From positions 124,001 to 188,000 of the forward strand of contig NZ_RJVP01000002.1 in NCBI RefSeq assembly GCF_003730115.1: a stretch of 64,000 bases of DNA, read 5' to 3'. Of this stretch, positions 20,280 through 27,448 are shown piece by piece. Position numbers and translations under genes: made by a program. This stretch comes from Pseudomethylobacillus aquaticus (GTDB lineage Bacteria; Pseudomonadota; Gammaproteobacteria; Burkholderiales; Methylophilaceae). The notes below the pieces were generated by a model, which was not told where the DNA came from, searched no databases, and worked only from the letters and a program-made list of their open reading frames with translations. Numbering within the stretch: position 1 is the first letter of the stretch; every line of letters starts with the position of its first letter.

Positions 20280-23162
20280 ATGACACAGCAGCTCCTCACT
20301 CCACAACAAAGCATGTACTACGCGTGGCTGCTGACCCGGCGCGCAGCGGGCGACAGTGTGGAGTCCCTTGCATCCACCCTGGTTGACTCTCAGGTTGACC
20401 TCAATCCGCACCAAGTTGAAGCAGCCCTGTTCGCCTGCGCCAATCCGCTCTCGCGAGGGGTCATTCTGGCGGATGAAGTCGGGCTCGGGAAAACCATCGA
20501 AGCCGGGTTAGTGATCTCGCAGCGCTGGGCCGAACGTCGCCGCCGTATTCTGATCATCGTACCCGCCAACTTGCGCAAGCAATGGCATCAGGAGCTTCAG
20601 GACAAATTCAATCTGCAGGGCCTGATTCTGGAGGCCAAGAACTACAACGCCATACGCAAGCAGGAGCGTCAGAATCCATTCCTGATGGCATCGGGTCCAG
20701 TCATCTGCTCGTACCAGTTTGCGAAGTCGAAAGCAGACGACATCAAGGCCATCGATTGGGATTTGGTGGTGCTCGACGAGGCGCATCGGTTACGCAACGT
20801 CTACAAAACCAGCAACGTGATCGCCAAGACGCTGAAAGATGCTCTAGCCCACGTGCATTCAAAAGTGCTGTTGACTGCAACACCGCTGCAAAACTCGCTG
20901 CTGGAGCTTTACGGTCTGGTCAGCATGATCGATGACCGCGTCTTTGGTGACATTGACAGCTTTCGCTCGCAGTTCACGGCGCAGCCTAGGGAACAGGCTT
21001 TCACCGCGCTTAGAAGCCGCCTCGCCACTGTGTGTAAACGCACGTTGCGCCGCCAGGTTCAGCAGTACGTGCCTTACACAGCAAGGCGGGCCATCGTTGA
21101 AGAGTTCACTCCATCCACCGAGGAGCGGGAACTATCCAACCTTGTCGCAGAGTATCTGCGGCGGCCTAATCTCAAAGCGCTCCCAGAGGGGCAACGGCAA
21201 CTGATCTCTCTGGTGCTATGGAAGTTGCTGGCCTCATCTACCCACGCAATTGCGGGTGCGCTGGAGACCATGGCCAAGCGGCTTCAAGGCGAACTCGACG
21301 AGTCTGCCGATATTCCTGATCTTGTGGAAGTATTTGATGATGACTATGAGTCACTCGACCAAACCGAAGAAGAGCGCGCTGACGAATCGAATGAGCAGGA
21401 AAAAAACAACGCAACATCTCTCGACAGCCAACGAGACGCAATCGCGCATGAAATCGCCGAATTAAGGCACTTCAAGGCCTTAGCGACTAATATTCGCGAC
21501 AATGCCAAGGGCAAAGCATTGCTGACCGCGCTAGATAGAGCATTCGCAGAGCTGGAGCGTCTTGGGGCGGCCAAAAAAGCCATCATCTTCACCGAGTCCA
21601 AGCGCACGCAGGAATATCTGCTTTCTCTCCTGGCGGGTACGCCTTACGGAGAGGGCATTGTCCTGTTCAACGGCACCAATAGCGATAGCCGAGCACAAGC
21701 TGTCTACAAAGACTGGCTCAAGCGCCATGAGGGAACAGATCGCATCACTGGCTCCAAAACCGCCGACACACGTGCCGCACTGGTCGAGCACTTCAAAGAG
21801 CGCGGTACAGTGATGATCGCCACCGAAGCGGGGGCCGAGGGCATCAACCTGCAGTTTTGCTCGCTGGTCATCAACTACGACCTGCCATGGAACCCGCAGC
21901 GCATCGAGCAGCGCATCGGCCGTTGCCATCGTTACGGGCAGAAGTTCGATGTGGTGGTAGTCAACTTCGTGGACCGCAGCAATGAAGCTGACGCCAGAGT
22001 CTACGAACTGCTGGATCAAAAATTCCAGTTGTTTGAAGGCGTGTTTGGTGCCAGTGACGAAGTGCTTGGGGCCATTGGCTCCGGTGTGGATTTCGAGCGG
22101 CGCATTGCAGATATCTACCAGCACTGCCGAGACCCCGAGGAAATCAAGGCCAGCTTCGAGCAGTTGCAGCGCGACCTTTCTGGCGAGATCAACGAGGCCA
22201 TGGTCAAGACGCGGCAAATTCTGCTGGAAAACTTCGACGAAGAAGTACAAGACAAATTGCGCATCCGGGCGGAAGACAGCCGCGCCGCACGCAGCAAATA
22301 CGAACACATGCTGTTAGCCCTGACGCGAGCCGAACTGGCGGATTATGCCCTTTTTGACGACGATGGGTTCGTGCTTAAGCACCTGCCAGCAAGCAGTCTG
22401 GGCATGGTTGAGCTGGGGCGCTATGAGTTGCCTCGCCGCTCTGGCGATGCACACCTCTATAGGATCGGCCACCCCCTTGCAGAGTGGGTAACAACGCAAG
22501 CCAGGAGCCGTGAGCTTGCCGGCACGCGGCTTGTTTTTGATTACGATGCACACGGCGCCCAAGTCAGCACCCTTAAGCCGTATCGTGGCAAAACCGGCTT
22601 GTTAACTTTGAAGTTAGTGTCGGTTGAAGCCCTGGGCAGTCAGGAGCAGTGCCTGGTTGTGGCAGCTATCACATCAGACGGCCACGTGCTGGCTGAAGAC
22701 GACCCTGAAAAGCTGCTGCGCTTACCCGCACGAGCGCATCCTCTCGACTATGGTTGCGCCGAGGCATCGCCTCTCAGTGATGACTTAAAGGCACGCGCAA
22801 GCGCCGTGCTTCGAGAAATCAATCAACGCAACCTAGGCTACTTCGAGCAGGAAGTCCAGAAGCTCGATGCATGGGCGGACGACCTGAAGCTGGGCATTGA
22901 GCAAGAGATCAAAGAGATCGACCGCCAGATCAAGGAAGTGCGGCGCACGGCAGCCAGTGCGCCCACACTGGAAGAGAAACTGTCATGGCAGAAGCAGCAA
23001 AGGGAGCTGGAAGGCAAGCGAACGAAGCTCCGGCACGAGCTGTTCAATCGCCAAGATGCCATTGAGTCTGAGCGCAATGATCTTATCAATCAGTTGGAAG
23101 CTAAGTTGCAGCAGGATATGCAAGAGCAGACCCTGTTCACCGTTGAATGGGCGTTGCAATGA
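20280..23162 (+). CDS. SNF2/HepA-family helicase of a defence operon
   Basis: 960 aa from ATG 20280; a TTG one codon earlier is possible and the SD is poor. Superfamily 2 motifs: Walker A DEVGLGKT (Lys about residue 71), DEAH box VVLDEAHRLRN (about 165-168), motif III LLTATPLQNS, a second RecA-like domain with KAIIFTESKRTQEYL, GAEGINLQFC and motif VI QRIGRCHRYGQ. The C-terminal third is charged coiled-coil. Overall it resembles RapA/HepA-like translocases common in defence islands next to type III methylase/nuclease genes. Its stop overlaps kwaA by ATGA. It probably couples ATP hydrolysis to DNA translocation; the precise function is inferred from context. Confidence 0.85.
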   Translation: MTQQLLTPQQSMYYAWLLTRRAAGDSVESLASTLVDSQVDLNPHQVEAALFACANPLSRGVILADEVGLGKTIEAGLVISQRWAERRRRILIIVPANLRKQWHQELQDKFNLQGLILEAKNYNAIRKQERQNPFLMASGPVICSYQFAKSKADDIKAIDWDLVVLDEAHRLRNVYKTSNVIAKTLKDALAHVHSKVLLTATPLQNSLLELYGLVSMIDDRVFGDIDSFRSQFTAQPREQAFTALRSRLATVCKRTLRRQVQQYVPYTARRAIVEEFTPSTEERELSNLVAEYLRRPNLKALPEGQRQLISLVLWKLLASSTHAIAGALETMAKRLQGELDESADIPDLVEVFDDDYESLDQTEEERADESNEQEKNNATSLDSQRDAIAHEIAELRHFKALATNIRDNAKGKALLTALDRAFAELERLGAAKKAIIFTESKRTQEYLLSLLAGTPYGEGIVLFNGTNSDSRAQAVYKDWLKRHEGTDRITGSKTADTRAALVEHFKERGTVMIATEAGAEGINLQFCSLVINYDLPWNPQRIEQRIGRCHRYGQKFDVVVVNFVDRSNEADARVYELLDQKFQLFEGVFGASDEVLGAIGSGVDFERRIADIYQHCRDPEEIKASFEQLQRDLSGEINEAMVKTRQILLENFDEEVQDKLRIRAEDSRAARSKYEHMLLALTRAELADYALFDDDGFVLKHLPASSLGMVELGRYELPRRSGDAHLYRIGHPLAEWVTTQARSRELAGTRLVFDYDAHGAQVSTLKPYRGKTGLLTLKLVSVEALGSQEQCLVVAAITSDGHVLAEDDPEKLLRLPARAHPLDYGCAEASPLSDDLKARASAVLREINQRNLGYFEQEVQKLDAWADDLKLGIEQEIKEIDRQIKEVRRTAASAPTLEEKLSWQKQQRELEGKRTKLRHELFNRQDAIESERNDLINQLEAKLQQDMQEQTLFTVEWALQ

Positions 23163-23713
23163 AATTGCGATTTATTCCATCACTATTGATGTTCATCAGC
23201 TCCTATTTTCCATTGGCGCTCATTTTTATCATCAAAGATTTAGACAACAAGACCTACCTCCCCAGTCACCCGGTGACGGCTGCGATGATTGTCGTCGTGA
23301 CCTCGCTGGCTTGCGCAGTTGTTCTCTTGGCTGCCAACAAGATCAAAAGTGGTCTGCCTGTAAAAGTGACGAAGGTCTCGAATAAATCAGGCGACATGTT
23401 CACTTACACCATTCCCTACATGATCTCTTTCTACAACTTCAACCTTGGCGATTGGAAGACGCTGCTGAGTCTTTTCGTCTTCATGGCACTGATGTTTGCG
23501 TTGGCCTACCGGACAAAGAACGTATTCATCAACCCCGTTATGGCACTGGCTGGCTACGGCCTTTATGACTGCCAGTTCAAGGATGGCAAGCGTGATGTTC
23601 AAGGCTTGCTGATTTCTAAACATGAATTCCAGCTGGGTGACACCTGCATCATTGAGCGCTTATCCAGCCACCTTTACTTCGTCAGCAGTGTCAAACCTGA
23701 GGAACAAAAATAA
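23159..23713 (+). CDS. kwaA: Kiwa anti-phage protein KwaA (membrane component)
   Basis: 184 aa from ATG 23159, which overlaps the helicase stop (ATGA). Four predicted TM segments: LLMFISSYFPLALIFIIK; VTAAMIVVVTSLACAVVLLA; a segment around LLSLFVFMALMFALAY; and a short one around FINPVMALAGYGLY. A soluble C-terminal tail follows. Small four-TM protein immediately before a DUF4868 gene is the KwaA layout. Kiwa was shown to be a membrane-embedded phage-sensing complex with KwaB as effector. The stop overlaps the kwaB start by one base (TAATG). The gene is visibly more AT-rich than most of the operon. Confidence 0.82.
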   Translation: MKLRFIPSLLMFISSYFPLALIFIIKDLDNKTYLPSHPVTAAMIVVVTSLACAVVLLAANKIKSGLPVKVTKVSNKSGDMFTYTIPYMISFYNFNLGDWKTLLSLFVFMALMFALAYRTKNVFINPVMALAGYGLYDCQFKDGKRDVQGLLISKHEFQLGDTCIIERLSSHLYFVSSVKPEEQK

Positions 23714-24651
23714 TGGCGACCACGATCAAAAACAAAATAAGCCAACTACGCCAAACCGATTTCAACCCTTGGGCAACAACGATATGGCTAGTCAAGCGGC
23801 GTCTAGATCTTCACAAGCAGGCCCACTATTCCGTGTTGCGTGTTGACGTCGACAAAAAGCTGCTGAACAAGCTCAAGAAAGCTGTCACAGACCGGATACA
23901 AGGGGCTGACTACAAGCTCGAAGCGTATGACTTCCTCACGGCAGACCAGGACAACCAGCTATTTACTATCGAGTCATCTGAAACCGACTTTGTGAAAATT
24001 CAGGGCGAGGTCGATAAAGGACTCACCAATCCTAAAGTTGAAAAATACGAAGACCTGCTGAATTCATGGGCTTATGTCATCAAACTTGAACACGGCGAAA
24101 ACGTGGTGTACGGCGTACGGAAGATCAACAAATTCACGCAAGCGGCCAAGGTCACGTCGGTGTCTTATTTTCTGTTCGAGGACAAAAAACTGGTCGATCT
24201 TGAAGACAAAAAAATATTTGCCATTGACACCCATATCGACTTTTTCGCCTATGACGGAACAACCTTTATCACCAATAAAAAAGAATTTGAAAACGCCTTG
24301 AATTTCAGGGCAGGCATGGAGAAAAACCGGGATGTTGTTCTCGGCGAGTTCCTTCAGTTAAAGGTATTCAACGACGTAGAGCCAATCCGTAAAAGTGTCG
24401 GGGCGAACCTTCACCTGTTGAGAAAAATATCGTCCATTCAGAAAAGTGGGTATTACAAAAATCCACAGTATCTGGTCGACCTTATCAAGGTGAATCAAGA
24501 GAAAAACTGGGGGCTGATCGTTCAGGATGGAGTCATTGTGGTCAACGAAAGCAATGTAGATTTAGTTCTGACGCTGCTCAATAACGGTCGTCTCGAATCC
24601 CCCATCAACCATGAAATGTTTGACGCACCCGTCAAAAAGAAAGTGGGATGA
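23713..24651 (+). CDS. kwaB: Kiwa anti-phage protein KwaB (DUF4868)
   Basis: 312 aa, matching the usual KwaB length of about 315. The middle and C-terminal parts carry DUF4868-like features: GENVVYGVRKINKFTQAAK, FAIDTHIDFFAYDGTTFI, NKKEFENALNF and KVFNDVEPIRKSVGANLHLLRKI. Soluble, no TM. In characterised Kiwa, KwaB binds DNA and executes the response downstream of KwaA. Base composition is strikingly low: 43 of 120 bases are G or C at 24181-24300. It is followed 13 bp later by the methyltransferase gene. Confidence 0.85.
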   Translation: MATTIKNKISQLRQTDFNPWATTIWLVKRRLDLHKQAHYSVLRVDVDKKLLNKLKKAVTDRIQGADYKLEAYDFLTADQDNQLFTIESSETDFVKIQGEVDKGLTNPKVEKYEDLLNSWAYVIKLEHGENVVYGVRKINKFTQAAKVTSVSYFLFEDKKLVDLEDKKIFAIDTHIDFFAYDGTTFITNKKEFENALNFRAGMEKNRDVVLGEFLQLKVFNDVEPIRKSVGANLHLLRKISSIQKSGYYKNPQYLVDLIKVNQEKNWGLIVQDGVIVVNESNVDLVLTLLNNGRLESPINHEMFDAPVKKKVG

Positions 24652-24664
24652 GCGGAGACCGTCA

Positions 24665-26365
24665 ATGAACAACAAACAAAAACTAGAACTCACTTGGATC
24701 GGCAAGGAAAAGCGGCCTAAGCTGGAGCCGCGCATCCTGCTGGAAGACCCGCACAGGTCATTCCATGCTACACACCGATTTTCTGACAACGACATTTTCG
24801 ATAACCGGCTGATCTTCGGGGACAACCTTCTTGCGCTTAAGGCGCTGGAACAGGAATTCTCGGGCCAAGTGAAATGCGTTTTTATTGACCCTCCCTACAA
24901 CACCGGCAGCGCATTCGAGCACTATGACGACGGTTTGGAGCACTCCATTTGGCTAGGCCTAATGCGTGATCGGCTAGAGATCATTCGTCGGCTGATGTCA
25001 GACGAGGCTTCGCTCTGGATCACCATTGATGACAATGAAGCTCACTATCTCAAGGTCATTTGCGATGAGGTCTTTGGGCGCAGCAATTTTCTTTGTGACA
25101 TCGCCTGGGAGAAGAGGTATTCCCCACCACCTGACACCAAGGATTTTGGATATGTCCACGATCACATCCTTGTTTACCGAAAGAGCGCAAGCTTTCGGAG
25201 AAATCTTTTCCCACTGACAGAAGATCAATCTGGGCGATACAAAAATCCAGACAACGACCCTCGCGGCCCTTGGAAGGCGATGGACTATACGTGTCGTTAC
25301 AGTGTAGATGAGCGTCCTAATCTGTACTACCCAATCCGCCAACCAAATACAGGCGAAGAAGTCTTACCGAAACGCACCCGCGTATGGGCAATGTCGCGCG
25401 AAGTGCACGAGAAGAACGCGCGTGAGGGCCGGATATGGTGGGGTACTAAAGGAAAAAATAGTGTCCCTGCACTGAAAAATTTCTTTTCTGAGATCAATCA
25501 GGGAATGATGCCGATGTCACTCTGGAAGCACACCTTGGCTGGACACAACCAAGACGCCGCAAAGGAGATGTTGGCCCTTTACGGGCATGAAGTTTTTTCA
25601 ACGCCAAAGCCAGAAAGGCTGCTCCAAACTGTTTTGCATGTAGCGACTCAGCCGGGTGATTTGGTACTCGACTCTTTCGCCGGTTCCGGCACCACCGGGG
25701 CAGTCGCGCACAAAATGGGCCGCCGCTGGATCATGGTAGAGCTGGGCGAGCACTGCCACACGCATATCATCCCGCGTCTTAAAAAGGTGATTGATGGTGA
25801 AGACAAGGGCGGCATTACCGAAAGTGTGAGCTGGCAGGGTGGTGGTGGCTTCCGCTACTATAAGCTCGCACCTAGCCTGATCGTCAGTGATCGCTGGGGC
25901 AATCCGGTCATCAATCCCGAGTACAACGCGGCGCAGTTGGCGGAGGCACTTGCCAAGTTGGAGGGCTTTACCTATGCACCATCCGAGGTGCAATGGTGGC
26001 AGCACGGGCATTCCAGCGAGCGTGACTTCATCTACGTCACGACTCAAAACCTGTCGGCCGAGCAACTGCAAGCGCTATCCGATGAAGTCGGTAGCGATCA
26101 GAGCTTGCTCGTCTGCTGCGCCGCCTTCCACGGCATCACTGCAGCCTTGGCCTCCGAGCGCTGGCCTAACCTTACGCTGAAAAAGATTCCCAAGATGGTA
26201 CTGGCCCGTTGCGAGTGGGGCCGCGATGACTACAGCCTGAATGTAGCGAACCTGCCCTTGGCGCAGCCGCCGTCACCCCCGGCCCTTCTCCCGCAGGCGG
26301 GAAAAGGGGGCAATAAAAAAGCGGTTTCGCAGACGGTGGATTTGTTTGGCGATGCGGGGGGGTAA
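24665..26365 (+). CDS. mod: beta-class DNA methyltransferase (type III Mod-like, adenine-specific)
   Basis: 566 aa from ATG 24665. Catalytic motif IV DPPYNT is at residues 75-80, preceded by LIFGDNLLALKAL (motif X/substrate region), and SAM motif I DSFAGSGTTGAV is near residue 338. The order IV - target-recognition region - I defines the beta class used by type III Mod subunits. A C-terminal domain of about 180 aa follows. DPPY indicates N6-adenine methylation. The central recognition region (about 25080-25640) is AT-rich while the SAM-motif end is GC-rich, suggesting past exchange of the recognition domain. The C-terminus carries a repeat-derived stretch (see 26271). Confidence 0.9.
   Translation: MNNKQKLELTWIGKEKRPKLEPRILLEDPHRSFHATHRFSDNDIFDNRLIFGDNLLALKALEQEFSGQVKCVFIDPPYNTGSAFEHYDDGLEHSIWLGLMRDRLEIIRRLMSDEASLWITIDDNEAHYLKVICDEVFGRSNFLCDIAWEKRYSPPPDTKDFGYVHDHILVYRKSASFRRNLFPLTEDQSGRYKNPDNDPRGPWKAMDYTCRYSVDERPNLYYPIRQPNTGEEVLPKRTRVWAMSREVHEKNAREGRIWWGTKGKNSVPALKNFFSEINQGMMPMSLWKHTLAGHNQDAAKEMLALYGHEVFSTPKPERLLQTVLHVATQPGDLVLDSFAGSGTTGAVAHKMGRRWIMVELGEHCHTHIIPRLKKVIDGEDKGGITESVSWQGGGGFRYYKLAPSLIVSDRWGNPVINPEYNAAQLAEALAKLEGFTYAPSEVQWWQHGHSSERDFIYVTTQNLSAEQLQALSDEVGSDQSLLVCCAAFHGITAALASERWPNLTLKKIPKMVLARCEWGRDDYSLNVANLPLAQPPSPPALLPQAGKGGNKKAVSQTVDLFGDAGG
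26271..26311. repeat. palindromic repeat inserted in frame near the 3' end of mod
   Basis: Around the stem CTTCTCCCGC-AG-GCGGGAAAAG lies a C-rich left flank and a G-rich right flank (CACCCCCGGCCC / GGGGG). It encodes the low-complexity stretch PPSPPALLPQAGKGGNKK, unlike the rest of the protein. Similar C-rich/G-rich palindromes recur in intergenic DNA of Betaproteobacteria, so I read it as a short interspersed repeat that landed in frame. That reading is an inference. Confidence 0.5.
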
Positions 26366-26368
26366 GGC

Positions 26369-27448
26369 ATGAACAAGAAGAGTGCCTTGTTTCCTGCGGA
26401 CTACGCTGACTGGCTGGCCGACATCAAGTCGCGCGTGACCGCGGCCCGGCAGCGCGCGGCGCTGGCTGCCAACGCCGAGTTGGTGCGGCTTTACTGGCAG
26501 ATCGGCCGCGACATTCTGGAACGACAAGCCCAACAAGGCTGGGGCAGCAAGGTGATCGAGCGGCTGGCGCGCGACCTGCGAATCGCTTTTCCGGAGATGA
26601 AGGGGTTTTCCACGCGTAACCTGATGTATATGCGGGCGTTTGCGGAAAGCTGGCCGGACGTCGAAATTGTGCAGCAGTCTGCTGCACAATTGCCGTGGTT
26701 CCACCTGTGTACGCTGCTAGACAAGATCAAAGACCCCTCCCTGCGGCTGTACTACGCCGAGAAAGCCCGCGCCGAGGGCTGGTCGCGCGTTACGCTGGAA
26801 CTGAATATCCGCAGCCAGCTGCACGAACGCCAAGGTCAAGCCGTCACCAACTTCCAGGCCCGATTGCCGAAGCCGCATTCGGAACTGGCGCACGAAACGC
26901 TGAAAGACCCCTATCTGTTCGACTTTCTCGGCTTGGGTGATGAAGCGCATGAACGCGATATCGAAAACGCGCTGGTACGGCACATTACCCGCTTCCTGCT
27001 GGAACTGGGCAGCGGCTTTGCCTTTGTCGGGCAGCAATACCGGTTGGAGGTAAGCGACAAGGAGTTCTTTATCGACTTGTTGTTCTATCACACGCGCCTG
27101 AAGTGCTATGTGGTGGTGGAGCTGAAAGCCACCGAGTTCAAGCCCGAACACGCCGGGCAGTTGAATTTTTATCTGACCGCCGTGGATCGGCAAATTAAAG
27201 CGCCAGACGATAAACCCACCATCGGCCTGCTGTTATGCAAAACCCAGGACCGGCTGGTGGCCGAATATGCGCTCTCAGGCATAGACAAGCCGATTGGTAT
27301 TGCCGAGTACGAACTGGTGCGCTCACTGCCGGAAACCTTGGCAACAAGCCTGCCAACGGTGGAAGAGCTGGAGAGTGAGTTGGCGGAAGAATCAGTTATC
27401 CGAAATTTTCGGATAACTGATATCAATAACAAGGAAGATGAAGCATGA
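26369..27448 (+). CDS. DUF1016/YhcG-family PD-(D/E)XK nuclease-like protein
   Basis: 359 aa. N-terminal DUF1016_N domain (YADWLADIKSRVTAARQRAALAANAELVRLYWQIGRDI, then GFSTRNLMYMRAFAE and AQLPWFHLCTLLDK) and C-terminal nuclease domain with EFFIDLLFYHTRLKCYVVVELK (Asp and the ExK-type ELK, about residues 233-252) and GQLNFYLTAVD. The family is widespread in defence islands beside restriction systems and is thought to cut or process DNA; its exact role is unsettled. Three bases after mod and overlapping res by ATGA. The gene contains two long perfect palindromes. Confidence 0.88.
   Translation: MNKKSALFPADYADWLADIKSRVTAARQRAALAANAELVRLYWQIGRDILERQAQQGWGSKVIERLARDLRIAFPEMKGFSTRNLMYMRAFAESWPDVEIVQQSAAQLPWFHLCTLLDKIKDPSLRLYYAEKARAEGWSRVTLELNIRSQLHERQGQAVTNFQARLPKPHSELAHETLKDPYLFDFLGLGDEAHERDIENALVRHITRFLLELGSGFAFVGQQYRLEVSDKEFFIDLLFYHTRLKCYVVVELKATEFKPEHAGQLNFYLTAVDRQIKAPDDKPTIGLLLCKTQDRLVAEYALSGIDKPIGIAEYELVRSLPETLATSLPTVEELESELAEESVIRNFRITDINNKEDEA
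26665..26691. repeat. 27-bp perfect inverted repeat inside the DUF1016 gene
   Basis: Arms AATTGTGCAGCAG and CTGCTGCACAATT (13 bp each) are exact reverse complements around a single T. It encodes IVQQSAAQL, a segment that looks native to the family (other members read similarly at this position), so the palindrome seems to have arisen without disrupting the protein. Confidence 0.8.
27391..27421. repeat. 31-bp perfect inverted repeat at the 3' end of the DUF1016 gene
   Basis: Arms ATCAGTTATCCGAAA (27391-27405) and TTTCGGATAACTGAT (27407-27421) are exact reverse complements around one T. It ends 23 bp before the res start codon, so in mRNA it would form a long hairpin directly upstream of the res ribosome-binding site. 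No T-run follows, so it is not a standard terminator. Possible roles are translational control of res, an mRNA processing site or a protein-binding site. Confidence 0.75.
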
